The notes: generated from the sequence alone by a model not told the origin. A DNA stretch of 64,000 bases from Methylocystis rosea SV97 (GCF_000372845.1 NZ_KB889963.1:2117923-2181922), one strand, 5' to 3'. Shown: positions 39,557-49,455, numbered from the stretch's first letter. A program made the numbers and translations.

Positions 39557-41326
39557 ATGAAATTTCTTGAACAGGCTCCACGCTTCCTCTTCTTCACGGG
39601 CAAAGGAGGCGTCGGGAAAACCTCGATCGCCTGCGCGACGGCGATAGAGCTTGCTGAAGCCGGACGCCGCGTGCTGCTTGTCAGCACCGATCCGGCGTCG
39701 AATGTCGGGCAGGTGTTTGGAGTCGGCATCGGCGATAAGATCACGGCGATTGACGCCGTGCCGAACCTGTTCGCGCTGGAGATTGACCCGCAGGCCGCCG
39801 CGCAAGCCTATCGCGACCGCATCGTCGGCCCCGTGCGCGGCAAGCTGCCGGAAGCCTTGGTGAAGGGCATCGAAGAGCAGCTCTCGGGAGCCTGCACGAC
39901 GGAAATCGCCGCCTTCGACGAATTCACCGCGCTGTTGACGGACGCCGCCATTACATCGGCATACGATCATATTATTTTCGATACGGCCCCGACCGGCCAC
40001 ACCATCCGCCTGTTGCAGCTCCCTGTCGCCTGGAGCGGCTTCCTTGAGGCGGGGAAAGGCGACGCCTCCTGCCTCGGTCCGCTTGCCGGATTGGAAAAGC
40101 AGCGCGCCCAATACAGCGCCGCGGTCGCCGCTTTGGCCGACGGTCAGCGCACCCGCCTGATCCTCGTCGCCCGTGCGCAAAATTCCGCGCTGCGCGAAGC
40201 CGGGCGCACGCACGAGGAGCTGGCGGCGATTGGCCTCAATCAGCAATTCCTCGTCGTGAATGGTCTACTGCCGAAGGAAGAGGCGGCGCTCGATGCGCTC
40301 GCCGCCGCCCTTTACGCGCGCGAGCAGGCTGCTTTGGCGGAGACGCCGGGTGCGCTTCGCAGCTTGCCCTGCGACTATGTGCCTTTGAAGCCCTTCAATC
40401 TCGTCGGACTTGATGCGTTGCGTCAGCTCCTCGTTGCGACGCCGCCGCATATTGACGCGGCGGTTGGCGAACCCGTCGAGCTGCGCGCGCCAAGCCTATC
40501 GGAACTGGTGGACGGCATCGCCGCCGATGGGCATGGCCTCGTCATGCTGATGGGCAAGGGCGGCGTCGGCAAAACGACGCTTGCGGCGGCGGTCGCCGTC
40601 GAGTTGGCGCATCGCGGACTGCCCGTCCATCTCACCACCTCCGACCCAGCCGCGCATCTCGCCGAAACGCTGCATGGTTCGCTCGACAATCTGACCGTAA
40701 GCCGCATCGACCCGCACGCCGAAACTGAACGTTACCGGCAAGAGGTGCTGAGAACGAAAGGCGCGAACCTCGACGCGCAGGGACGGGCTTTGCTCGAAGA
40801 GGATCTACGCTCGCCCTGCACGGAGGAAATCGCCGTCTTTCAGGCCTTCTCGCGCGTCATCCGCGAAGCGGGCGAGAAGTTCGTCGTCATGGACACCGCG
40901 CCGACCGGCCACACGCTGCTGCTCCTCGATGCGACGGGCGCCTATCACCGCGAAGTCGCCCGTATGCTGGACGCCAAGGGCGCGCATTACACCACGCCGA
41001 TGATGCAGCTACAGGACGCGCGCAGAACCAAGGTTTTGCTCGTGACGCTCGCGGAAACGACGCCCGTCTTGGAAGCCGCCAACCTGCAAGCCGATTTGCG
41101 CCGTGCCGGGATCGAGCCTTGGGCGTGGGTCATCAATAACAGCGTCGCGGCGTCGCGTCCGCAGTCGCCCTTGTTGCAACAGCGCGCGAAAAATGAACTG
41201 CGCGAGGTCGAGAAAGTGGCAACAACCCATGCGCGCCGTTACGCCGTCGTGCCGCTGCTAAGCGAAGAGCCGGTCGGCGTGCGGCGTCTTCTCGAACTGG
41301 CGGGCTATGCGACCGAACCAGCGTAA
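39557..41326 (+). CDS. arsA: Arsenite-transporting ATPase ArsA
   Basis: A 589-residue soluble ATPase with two homologous halves. Walker A motifs: TGKGGVGKTS near residue 15 and GKGGVGKTT near 335. Arsenite-binding cysteines lie in GACTTEIAAF and SPCTEEIAVF, and DTAPTGHT occurs in each half. ArsA energises an ArsB permease, but no ArsB or Acr3 gene follows in this operon. ATG 39557 follows AAAGG, 9 bp after arsD. Confidence 0.96.
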   Translation: MKFLEQAPRFLFFTGKGGVGKTSIACATAIELAEAGRRVLLVSTDPASNVGQVFGVGIGDKITAIDAVPNLFALEIDPQAAAQAYRDRIVGPVRGKLPEALVKGIEEQLSGACTTEIAAFDEFTALLTDAAITSAYDHIIFDTAPTGHTIRLLQLPVAWSGFLEAGKGDASCLGPLAGLEKQRAQYSAAVAALADGQRTRLILVARAQNSALREAGRTHEELAAIGLNQQFLVVNGLLPKEEAALDALAAALYAREQAALAETPGALRSLPCDYVPLKPFNLVGLDALRQLLVATPPHIDAAVGEPVELRAPSLSELVDGIAADGHGLVMLMGKGGVGKTTLAAAVAVELAHRGLPVHLTTSDPAAHLAETLHGSLDNLTVSRIDPHAETERYRQEVLRTKGANLDAQGRALLEEDLRSPCTEEIAVFQAFSRVIREAGEKFVVMDTAPTGHTLLLLDATGAYHREVARMLDAKGAHYTTPMMQLQDARRTKVLLVTLAETTPVLEAANLQADLRRAGIEPWAWVINNSVAASRPQSPLLQQRAKNELREVEKVATTHARRYAVVPLLSEEPVGVRRLLELAGYATEPA

Positions 41327-41572
41327 AACGTCGTCGAGCCGGCTGATCTCATGTCTCGAGTTCACGTCTAAGTTTCGTGCAACCGGGAGATGTCGCTTGG
41401 CTTGTCGCCACACGGCCCATAGCCTGACCGCCTAAGCGCCCGCGGGCTCGATAATTTTAGCGTCTCCTTTTGTTTGCCGTAATTGTGTCTTTGAGGTAGA
41501 TGCCGGAGCAAAAAAGCTGCCGTCTTGCTTGTGTCTTAAAGCCTAGACTTTGCGCTTCGGGAAGGATGTAGG

Positions 41573-41974
41573 ATGAATGCGAATAATGCTAAGCTTTCGG
41601 CGGACAGCCAAGCTTGTGCATTCTTTGAAGACGCCGCGAATAAGCTTCGGACCCATTTCGAGCGCCAAGTGCTTGCGGCGCTGCCGGACTTCGCGCGTCG
41701 ATCGCTCGAATGCGAGTTGAACGCACTCTCCAATTTGTCGAGCGCTGATCCTGTCCCGCCATTGGCGGAAATCTCGCTCGTGCGCGCAGAACAATGCGCG
41801 CATGACTTGCTGAGCATGAATTACGAAGGCGCCGCCGATTCATTTTTGCGGCGCTGCGTGAGCGAAGCGTCGGCGGACATCGCGGCGGCGGTGATCGCCG
41901 CATCCGGGCAGGGCGGAAATATCGTGATTTTTCCGATGCCTTCCAGCAGAGTGGCCGTTGGCCGCACGCTTTAG
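41573..41974 (+). CDS. Hypothetical protein
   Basis: A 133-residue acidic, mostly helical protein with a good ribosome site (GGAAGGATGTAGG) before ATG 41573. No family is recognised. It starts after a 246-bp gap that follows arsA and overlaps or abuts the start of the glycosyltransferase. The C-terminal third is Ala/Val/Ile-rich but not clearly membrane-spanning. Confidence 0.5.
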   Translation: MNANNAKLSADSQACAFFEDAANKLRTHFERQVLAALPDFARRSLECELNALSNLSSADPVPPLAEISLVRAEQCAHDLLSMNYEGAADSFLRRCVSEASADIAAAVIAASGQGGNIVIFPMPSSRVAVGRTL

Positions 41975-42044
41975 CTTTCTTGCGAGATCCGTCCGAACGG
42001 GCGGCAAGGCGAAAGGCGGCGCGAGCGAACTGCGGAGAGCGGGA

Positions 42045-43472
42045 ATGAAGGAGGAGATCGACGCCTATCTGCTCAAGGAGTTGCATCGCGAGTTGAGCGA
42101 TATCGAGCAGTATGACGTTGATCCGCGCATTCGACTCGTCTACGCCAAGGCGTTGGAGCTTTATTGGACGCTCTCTCGCCTGCTCGGCCTGAGCCGCCTG
42201 CACGACGGGCGCTGGCGCGCGCCGGACGCCGCGAAGGCGCAGGCGCTGCGCACGCGCCTCCAAGGCGACATCCCCCCGCCAGCGGCGCACAATCGTCTGC
42301 TCATCGATATGACGGCGACGCATCGCTTTCGCGGCCATACCGGCGTCCAGCGCGTGGTGCGTGAAATCGCGCGCGCCTGCGTCGAAAGCGGCGAAGCGCT
42401 TCCGGTCTATCTGGAAGCGGGCCGCTTGTATGGCCATTTTCAGCACGACAATTTGCCAGACGCGGTTGAATTGCAATCGGGCGACACGCTGCTCTTGCTC
42501 GACTCCGGATGGGGCTTCGTCGAGGAATATCCGCCGCTCTTGAGCGCAGCGCATGAGGTTGGCGCCGAAGTCGTCGGCGGCCTCTATGATCTCATTCCCT
42601 TGCGTTATCCCGCCGCGACCGCCTTAAAGAACAGCGCGCCCTTCACGCCCTGGTTCGAGAAGGTGCTGCTGCAATCCGACGCCATCGTCTGCATTTCGCA
42701 GAGCGTCGCAAGGGACCTCGTGGACTACGTGCGGGAACAGGGTCTCGCGACGCCCGCGAATATGCGGATCGGCTGGTGGCCGCTTGGCGCCGATTTTAGC
42801 GCTGGCGCTCAGGAAGCGCCCTCAAAGGCCGTCGAGCGCATCGCTTCAGCGCCGGCGCCGTTCTTCATGAGCGTCGGCACGCTCGAGCCGCGCAAGGCCT
42901 ATCCGATCGCTTTGGACGCGTTTGAACGTCTTTGGGCGGAAGGGTGCGAGACGCGTTACGTGATCGTCGGCCGGCCGGGCTGGAACACGCGGGCGCTGCT
43001 ACGCCGTATCAGACAACACAGCGAATACGGACGCCGGCTGTTCTGGCTCGACAATGCGAGCGACGCCGATCTTTCACACCTCTATCCGCGCGCGCGGGGG
43101 TTGATCTTTCCATCCTTCGTCGAGGGCTTCGGCATGCCGCTGATCGAAGCCGCGCATCACGGCGCGCGGGTGATCGCAAGCGATATCCCGGTTTTCCGCG
43201 AAGTCGGCGGCGACGGGGCTGTCTATTTCGACGTGCTCGACGCGCCGGCACTTGCCGAGCGCGTGCGCGAAGCGCTCTTTGAAGTAAGAGAGATGAAGGC
43301 CCCGACGGTAACGACCTGGCGACAATCGGCCGCACGTCTTGTCTCAATGGTGCGGGGAGATCACTATCAGATCGACGCCGTCGAACTGGCCAAGGTCCTA
43401 GAGCCACCGAATGAAGTCACGGATCGCCGCGTTGCCTCAACTGCCGCTTCCGCCTATCTTCCGGCCGATTGA
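42045..43472 (+). CDS. Glycosyltransferase, family GT4-like
   Basis: A 475-residue GT-B glycosyltransferase from ATG 42045 (GGAGA upstream); a TTG at 41958 would add 29 residues. Family marks are SVGTLEPRKAYPIALDAF, the FPSFVEGFGMPLIEAAHHG donor-binding motif with its E-x7-E pattern, and a final VREVGG-like EVGGDGAVYF. It probably transfers a sugar from a nucleotide donor to a surface glycan. It opens a cluster of carbohydrate genes. Confidence 0.88.
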   Translation: MKEEIDAYLLKELHRELSDIEQYDVDPRIRLVYAKALELYWTLSRLLGLSRLHDGRWRAPDAAKAQALRTRLQGDIPPPAAHNRLLIDMTATHRFRGHTGVQRVVREIARACVESGEALPVYLEAGRLYGHFQHDNLPDAVELQSGDTLLLLDSGWGFVEEYPPLLSAAHEVGAEVVGGLYDLIPLRYPAATALKNSAPFTPWFEKVLLQSDAIVCISQSVARDLVDYVREQGLATPANMRIGWWPLGADFSAGAQEAPSKAVERIASAPAPFFMSVGTLEPRKAYPIALDAFERLWAEGCETRYVIVGRPGWNTRALLRRIRQHSEYGRRLFWLDNASDADLSHLYPRARGLIFPSFVEGFGMPLIEAAHHGARVIASDIPVFREVGGDGAVYFDVLDAPALAERVREALFEVREMKAPTVTTWRQSAARLVSMVRGDHYQIDAVELAKVLEPPNEVTDRRVASTAASAYLPAD

Positions 43473-43516
43473 AGCGCAGCGAGGGCTCTCAACTCTCGCG
43501 TAGGGATCTTGCGTCG

Positions 43517-44566
43517 ATGACCGCCAGCCTTTCCATCTGCATTCCCATCTATAATTTCGCGAAATTCATTCCTGAAACTCTCGATTCGATCCTTGGGCAG
43601 GACGGTGGAGATGAGGTGCAAATCGTCATCCTCGACGGCGCTTCGACCGACAACACCGCGGAAATTCTCGCGGGCTATGAGCGCAAGCATCCCAATATCA
43701 AATATGTGCGTCAGCCTCAGAAAGGCGGCATCGACCGCGACATGGCGAAGTCCGTTGAGCCCGCGACCGGCGATTATTGCTGGCTGTTCAGCGGCGACGA
43801 CATCATGCGGCCGGGCGCGCTGCGTCGCGCGCTCAACGAAATTCAAAGCGGCCATGATCTCTATCTGTGCAAGCACATGGAGTATTATTTTTATCACGAC
43901 AGCTGGACCGAATATCCGACCGTCGCGTGCGAGGACGGCGCCGTCTTCGAGCTTTCAGATATGCGCAGCCGCCGCGACTATTTCAGCAAGGCGGTCAACA
44001 CCGAAGCATTCTTGAGCTTCATCGGCGGAATCATCGTGAAGCGCTCGACGTGGAATCGCGTGCCGCTCAATGAGGAATTCGTCGGCAGCTGCTGGGGGCA
44101 TGTGGCGCGCTTTTTCGAACTGATGCCCGGCGGCTTAAGCATCAAAGTTCTCTCTGGCGCGCTGCTGGACCGGCGCCCAGACAATGACTCCTTCGCAGGC
44201 GGCGGGATGGTCAATCGCTATCGCATCGCCATCGACGGATTCCACAATATCGCCGACCACTTCTTCGGCCACGACAGCATCGAGGCCTTCCACGTGCGGC
44301 GCGTGATCAGACACGAGTTCCATCCGCTGGCGATGCAGCTTGGAAAATTCATGTGCTTCGTCAATCCGGCCGGCGAAAGCCGCACGCTGATGGATAGCCT
44401 GATGAAAAAGGTCTATTCCGATTTTTCAATCGGCAATCTGCGCGCGAAATTCGCCTATGCGACGATGTCGGCTGAGCGCTTCAGACGGCAACAGCCTGAA
44501 CTCAGCGCGCATCATGAGAAACAGAGATCGCCGAGCGGAAAGATGGACGAACGGCACGCTGGATGA
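43517..44566 (+). CDS. Glycosyltransferase, family GT2
   Basis: A 349-residue GT-A glycosyltransferase from ATG 43517; the TTG at 43469 overlapping the previous stop is an alternative. LSICIPIYNFAKFIPETLDS and ILDGASTDNTAEIL begin the nucleotide-binding half, and FSGDDIM holds the metal-binding acidic motif. The C-terminal half carries WNRVPLNEEFVGSCWGH. The closest pattern is that of abequosyl- and rhamnosyltransferase-like enzymes of O-antigen clusters. The donor sugar cannot be told from sequence. Confidence 0.88.
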   Translation: MTASLSICIPIYNFAKFIPETLDSILGQDGGDEVQIVILDGASTDNTAEILAGYERKHPNIKYVRQPQKGGIDRDMAKSVEPATGDYCWLFSGDDIMRPGALRRALNEIQSGHDLYLCKHMEYYFYHDSWTEYPTVACEDGAVFELSDMRSRRDYFSKAVNTEAFLSFIGGIIVKRSTWNRVPLNEEFVGSCWGHVARFFELMPGGLSIKVLSGALLDRRPDNDSFAGGGMVNRYRIAIDGFHNIADHFFGHDSIEAFHVRRVIRHEFHPLAMQLGKFMCFVNPAGESRTLMDSLMKKVYSDFSIGNLRAKFAYATMSAERFRRQQPELSAHHEKQRSPSGKMDERHAG

Positions 44567-44724
44567 CCACTTCACGCAAGCAACAATGTTTTGAGACGAG
44601 CAAAACCACAAATGCGCTGTCAGACGACGCTTATCCCTACTCTTAACGTGCGTAGCCTCGAGTTTGGCGGTCGGACATGTTTTCCGCTAAATTGCGGAGC
44701 GAGCCAGCGGTTGGAGAAGTAAAG

Positions 44725-45639
44725 ATGGAGATTCCGAAGAACATTTTCCAGTATGACTGGGCGGCGATGAGTGCGACCGACCAACGCGCGTTCTTTGCGA
44801 AGAACGGCTTCTTGGTGATCCCTCAGCTTTTTACCCCTGAAGAAGTCGATTTAATGCACAAGGAAATTGAGCAGTACGGACTCGCCGAAAAGAAAATCGA
44901 TATGAGCGAAGCCTTCTGTTCCGCGCCATCCTTTGCACCGATGGTTGATCATCCAAAGCTTGTTTCAGCGCTCACGAGTATTCTCGGCTCCAACTTCATC
45001 TGCTTCAAAGGCGCTTATGTCCCCAAGCATTCCAAGCAAGGAGTCAGCGATCCTCATCGAACGGCGTTGCATGTTGACTACGGCATCTTGGAGCGCGAGG
45101 GCGACTACCGGAACTCCAACGCCTTATGGGTCAATGTCGCTTGCTACTTGAGTGATATGACATTCGAGCACGCGCCATTCGCGGTTGTGCCCGGCAGTCA
45201 CAACTACTTTCACCTTGAGCCCGGAACGGACATGGAGAGCCTGAAGGAGGAGGCTGTCACATTGCTGGCGAAAGCGGGCGACGCCATTCTATTTTTGCAT
45301 AATACCGTGCATGCCGGCGGTTCGAACGTTTCCGGGTACACACAGCACATATTGTTCTGTAGTTACAGGGCGGCTTGGGCGCGCCATATAGGCCGTGTAA
45401 CGGAATGGCCAAAGCAGTTCGTTGAAAACTCGCCTCCATCAAGGCAGCGCTTGATTTCCGGCTTGAACGCAGGCGACGCGCAAGAAGAGCTACCCGCAGT
45501 CGTCAAGCGTTACGTCCCAGCCTCCGTCCTTAAAAAATCCGCAGAAACCCTGTCGACGCTCGGAAAGTACTCAAAGGCCAAGTCTCTAACGCGATTGGGC
45601 GATAGGCTTTGGGCGGCCTATGAAAAAAGGGTGGAATAG
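44725..45639 (+). CDS. Phytanoyl-CoA dioxygenase family protein
   Basis: A 304-residue Fe(II)/2-oxoglutarate oxygenase-like protein. HVDYGILE gives the His-x-Asp metal pair, and the later HAGGSNVSGYTQH supplies the second His, while RAAWARHIG is a candidate 2-oxoglutarate arginine. Such enzymes hydroxylate varied small molecules or glycan parts. ATG 44725 has a GGAG-like motif upstream; ATG 44677 is an alternative. The gene is less GC-rich than its neighbours, a sign of recent transfer. Confidence 0.75.
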   Translation: MEIPKNIFQYDWAAMSATDQRAFFAKNGFLVIPQLFTPEEVDLMHKEIEQYGLAEKKIDMSEAFCSAPSFAPMVDHPKLVSALTSILGSNFICFKGAYVPKHSKQGVSDPHRTALHVDYGILEREGDYRNSNALWVNVACYLSDMTFEHAPFAVVPGSHNYFHLEPGTDMESLKEEAVTLLAKAGDAILFLHNTVHAGGSNVSGYTQHILFCSYRAAWARHIGRVTEWPKQFVENSPPSRQRLISGLNAGDAQEELPAVVKRYVPASVLKKSAETLSTLGKYSKAKSLTRLGDRLWAAYEKRVE

Positions 45640-45705
45640 CGCGCTCGGATGTTTGGCCGTGTGGGCCGTGCCGTAAACGGCGCCGCGCACGTTCAGCGCG
45701 ACCCG

Positions 45706-46422
45706 TTACTTTTTAAGCTTCGCCACAAATCCTAACAGGCGAGACCATAGAGGCTTTCTCGGTTCCTCAATATTGGCGAAGCTTTTCGCGACATAGACGT
45801 CATTTGGCTCAAGGCGACTCCACATGGCGTAGCCGGCTTTTTTCATGAACTCGACGTACTCCTCCTTATTAAAGAGGTTTTCGAGGATGACGACGCTGGG
45901 ATTATACTTTTCCAGCGACAGTCCTCGTAATACGTTCAGCTCCCAGCCTTCGACGTCGATCGCGAGTATGTCGATATGATCGATTTCGGGCTCATGTTCC
46001 TTCAAAATGGTGTCTAACCGCCTCACTTTGACGGGCACCGTCTTGACGCGCGTGTTGTTCTTGACCGTCTCGTGAAGCTCGGCGAACTCGTCTTTTATGC
46101 CGAGAGACGAGAAAGACTCGAAGGAAACGGACCCGCCTAGGTAATCGGCGCCCTGAGAGTCGACGACGAAGAAATCAATGTCGTCGGCGTCGACGTCGCT
46201 GCAGGCGTATTCATAGATCTGGTGCCCGCGGCTTCGATGGGCCTGGCAAAATTCCGGATTTGGCTCGACCGCGACGATCTTCCACCCAAGGTCGCGAAAC
46301 CTTGCGCTGATGGACAGATAGTCGGGAAGGGCGGCGCCAACCTCGACAAATACGCCCGGCTCGCTCTTATCCTTGAAGAATTTATCGTGGACCAGGATGT
46401 CCACGTCTTTTTCGGCCGTCAT
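45706..46422 (-). CDS. FkbM-family methyltransferase
   Basis: A 238-residue SAM-dependent O-methyltransferase. FVEVGAALPDYLSISARFRDLGWKIVAVEPNP is the SAM-binding loop, and RLDTILKEHEPEIDHIDILAIDVEGWELNVLRG is the FkbM signature with the acidic pair. Family members methylate sugars or polyketides. It is 30 bp downstream of the glycosyltransferase-methyltransferase fusion gene in the same direction, so a glycan substrate is likely. Confidence 0.88.
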   Translation of the reverse strand: MTAEKDVDILVHDKFFKDKSEPGVFVEVGAALPDYLSISARFRDLGWKIVAVEPNPEFCQAHRSRGHQIYEYACSDVDADDIDFFVVDSQGADYLGGSVSFESFSSLGIKDEFAELHETVKNNTRVKTVPVKVRRLDTILKEHEPEIDHIDILAIDVEGWELNVLRGLSLEKYNPSVVILENLFNKEEYVEFMKKAGYAMWSRLEPNDVYVAKSFANIEEPRKPLWSRLLGFVAKLKK

Positions 46423-46452
46423 GGAGTCCTGCCCTGTGGTTTGATTGTCAAT

Positions 46453-48192
46453 TCACCGCCCGACGCCAAAAATGCGTTTGATAGCGGTCATCTTGTCCTC
46501 TCGAGGAATGCTCGACCCTGGCGATTGCGCGAGCAATTCCCGCCACACAGGTTGCGCGTTCGCCATGCGAACGGTGTCGGCGTCGAGCTTTCTGAATACG
46601 AAGCCCGCAAAGCCGTATTCGCTGCCTTCATACTCGAAATCTTCGACCCCTTCGGACCAGATTGGCGGGTCGACAAGCGCGCATTCTCCCATGGCGTTGA
46701 TCAACCTGTCACGCAAATCATGAGTCGTGTACAGCCGGTGATCGACGATCGGCTTGATTTGTCCCGGTCGCCAGCTTTCCTTGAAATCCACGGTCAGCAC
46801 CGCGAGGCCGCCTGGCCGGAGGAATTCGCTGATAATGCGGACGAATTGCTCGTCATCCGCCACATGTTCAAGAACCGATACGCTGAGGCACAGGTCATAC
46901 GAGCCTAGCCGGGCCCCAGGAGAGCGATAGAAATCGAGCAACGTCATTCCATTGACGTTCGGATCAATCTCATCGATCCGGTAGCCTTGCTCGCAGAGCG
47001 TCGCGACGGCGGTGTCTTCAAAGGAGCCTGCCGCCAGGATGCGGGCGTTAGGGCATTCGGCAAGAAAGCGCTGAGCGGCGTCGAGCGCAAAGCCTTGCTG
47101 AATATTCGCGCGTTCGATCTTGCGGGCGAGCATGTCTGGGACATGTTGTGCAAGATCGCTGATCGCGTCGCTATAAGCGGCCCGCGAGCGATCGTCGAGA
47201 ATCTTGTTGAAGCCGCGTCGATCGGGCGTGGCGCGGCTCGCCTCTCGCGCTCTCATCGCGTCGATCATGGACCGATTCAACTCGGCCGCCACTTTCTCCG
47301 GCGCAGCGGCGTCGCGCAGCGCTTTGAGCATGGACGTGTCGCCTTCGGCGATATCGATGAGGTCGCGATCTTCGATGAAGATCGAAGGATTAACGTGAAA
47401 CATGTGGCGAAACATCGCCGAGCGCGTCAGTGCGAAAGGACGTCCCGACGCCAAAGCAAAGTCGACGCAACTTGATATGCCGGACGACATGTCGTCATAG
47501 ACGAAAGCATTCATCGTATTCGAGGCAAGAAACTCAACGATCTGCGCATTGTCAAAAAAATGGCTCGTCGCCTGCAACTCAATACCAGGTTTGGTGATTG
47601 CTTTACTGCATTTCTCGACTGTTTCGGCGAAGCGGGACTCAGGCACGATGCTGGGGTCATCATGCGGGGGGAGGTTGATTCGAATCACGGCGCGGTCGAA
47701 CTGGTCGTTCACCAGCTCGCAGAGCCGATCGAAGCCTTTGCCCGGCGTCGCGAAGCCGAAAGAGCCGATCGTGAAGACCTCGGGCGGCTGCGGTGATTTT
47801 GCCGGGTAGGCTGGAAGAAACCGCGGCGCGCGCAGTAGCGCGGGATTTCGGGGAACGAGCGTCGGATCGAGGCAAATGAGGAAATCGAACGGTGCGACAC
47901 TCGCACGATCGGCGATTTCCTGGGTCACCTGATGAAGGAGGCCAAAGAGCGTCGCGCCGAGCTCCGCCGTCGGCGCCGTCGCAAGCCAGTTCATTGTGCT
48001 TGGATGATGATTGAAGAGAATGACGTCAGGCTTCGAGTCGTGGACGGCGGTCTTTAATTCCTCGAATCCCGCGCATTCTACATAGGACCAGTTGATCGTC
48101 TGATCTTTCGTCAAGACGTCATATAAGTTCCGGCCATATTGATAGACGCCGCAATGTTCGCCTTTGTGTGAGACAATGAGGCCCGCTAGCAT
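46453..48192 (-). CDS. Glycosyltransferase-methyltransferase fusion protein
   Basis: A 579-residue two-part protein. The N-terminal 340 residues resemble GT-B glycosyltransferases (SHKGEHCGVYQYGRNLYD at the start; SFGFATPGKGFDRLCEL and DDMSSGISSCVDFALASGRPF in the donor half). Residues about 370-570 form a class I methyltransferase (ARILAAGSFEDTAVATL, SVLEHVADDEQF, EFLRPGGLAVLTVDF). Sugar addition followed by capping or modification of the same chain is the likely logic. The usual glycine-rich SAM loop reads AAGSFEDT, a variant. Confidence 0.82.
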   Translation of the reverse strand: MLAGLIVSHKGEHCGVYQYGRNLYDVLTKDQTINWSYVECAGFEELKTAVHDSKPDVILFNHHPSTMNWLATAPTAELGATLFGLLHQVTQEIADRASVAPFDFLICLDPTLVPRNPALLRAPRFLPAYPAKSPQPPEVFTIGSFGFATPGKGFDRLCELVNDQFDRAVIRINLPPHDDPSIVPESRFAETVEKCSKAITKPGIELQATSHFFDNAQIVEFLASNTMNAFVYDDMSSGISSCVDFALASGRPFALTRSAMFRHMFHVNPSIFIEDRDLIDIAEGDTSMLKALRDAAAPEKVAAELNRSMIDAMRAREASRATPDRRGFNKILDDRSRAAYSDAISDLAQHVPDMLARKIERANIQQGFALDAAQRFLAECPNARILAAGSFEDTAVATLCEQGYRIDEIDPNVNGMTLLDFYRSPGARLGSYDLCLSVSVLEHVADDEQFVRIISEFLRPGGLAVLTVDFKESWRPGQIKPIVDHRLYTTHDLRDRLINAMGECALVDPPIWSEGVEDFEYEGSEYGFAGFVFRKLDADTVRMANAQPVWRELLAQSPGSSIPREDKMTAIKRIFGVGR

Positions 48193-48225
48193 TGCTTCAA
48201 CTCCAAAATGGGTGCGTTGAGTTGA

Positions 48226-49455
48226 TCAGACGATCTCGATCTCCGGAAAGGGGAAGATCATCTTGCCGCCGCTGGCGAGATATTCCTGCTCCCGCGCCAA
48301 TATCCCGTCCTTGAAATGCCAGGGAAGCACGAGGAAGTAATCCGGCTTCATCGCCCGGGCCTCGGCTTCCGAGACGATCGGGATATGTGAGCCGGGCGTG
48401 AAGCAACCGAATTTGTCGGGATTGACCTCGGCGATCGCCTCGACGAGGTCGGGGCCGATGTCGCAGAATTGCAGCACCACATTGCCCTTGGTCGAGGCGC
48501 CGTAGCCGAGGATCCGCTTGTTGTCGTCCTTGAGTGCGCGCAGCAGGCGGCGCAGGTCCTCGCGATGGCGGAACACGCGATCTTCGAAATCGCGGTAGGG
48601 ACGAGGCGTGTTCAGCCCCATCCGCTCCTCTTGCGCCAAGAGCCAGTCGATCACCGCGAGATTGCGCTTGCGCTGCGCGTTCTTGTGGCCGGCGGTGACG
48701 GCGAAACTGCCGCCGTTGACCGCGTTCATCTGCACGTCGAGAATCTGGAGATCGGCCGCGCCGAGAATTTTCTCGATGACCCCCAGCGAGTAATATTCGA
48801 TGTGCTCGTGGCAGATCGTGTCGTAGGAGGTGAGCCGCAGCATTGACGGCATATAGCTCTGCTCGAAATGCCATACCCCGTCGGGCGCGAGCGCCTTGGC
48901 GACTTCGCGGGCGAACCAGACGGGATCATCGAGATCGTAGAACATCGCGATTGACGTGACGATCTTTGCCCGCTTCGGCGAGAGCTTTTCAAACGCCTGT
49001 GAAGAGAAGAACTCCGGCGCAAGCTTGATATCGTCTGGATAATATTGTCGGAACTTGGCGCCGGTGGGATCAATGCCGATGCGCGTCAAGCTCGACGTCG
49101 TATAGGCCTTGAGAGACGTCGCGTCGTTTGAGCCGATGTCGAGCACCGCGTCGCCGGGCTTGAGATCGGCGAATCGCTCGAGATGGGCGATCTTCTGGGT
49201 CAGGTGTCGCACCATCGACTGATTGAGGCCCGAGCGATAACCGTAGTTCTCGCCATACATCTCGCTTGCCTCATAGCTGTGCGCGAGCTGCAGCAGGCCT
49301 GAATCAGGGCACCAGACGAGCTCCAGAGGGCCGACCGTCACAGGCGTTTCGCGAGAGCTCGGAAAAACGCCCGTGAGCGCCTGGTCGCCGAGCGCCAGAA
49401 CCGAGACGAGATTGGTGGAGCCGCTAACGCGACACTCGGTAATTCTTTTCGTCAT
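48226..49455 (-). CDS. Class I SAM methyltransferase, C-methyltransferase type
   Basis: A 409-residue protein of the three-part family that methylates deoxysugar carbon atoms: an N-terminal metal-binding domain, a central SAM-binding domain (VLDIGSNDATSLKAY) and a C-terminal domain (ILGYGASTKGNVVLQFC). In this family the N terminus normally has two CxxC pairs that bind zinc. Here they read CRVSG and CPDSG, so the second cysteine of each pair is serine and metal binding may be lost. Its operon and the GT genes suggest deoxysugar or NDP-sugar modification. Confidence 0.88.
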   Translation of the reverse strand: MTKRITECRVSGSTNLVSVLALGDQALTGVFPSSRETPVTVGPLELVWCPDSGLLQLAHSYEASEMYGENYGYRSGLNQSMVRHLTQKIAHLERFADLKPGDAVLDIGSNDATSLKAYTTSSLTRIGIDPTGAKFRQYYPDDIKLAPEFFSSQAFEKLSPKRAKIVTSIAMFYDLDDPVWFAREVAKALAPDGVWHFEQSYMPSMLRLTSYDTICHEHIEYYSLGVIEKILGAADLQILDVQMNAVNGGSFAVTAGHKNAQRKRNLAVIDWLLAQEERMGLNTPRPYRDFEDRVFRHREDLRRLLRALKDDNKRILGYGASTKGNVVLQFCDIGPDLVEAIAEVNPDKFGCFTPGSHIPIVSEAEARAMKPDYFLVLPWHFKDGILAREQEYLASGGKMIFPFPEIEIV

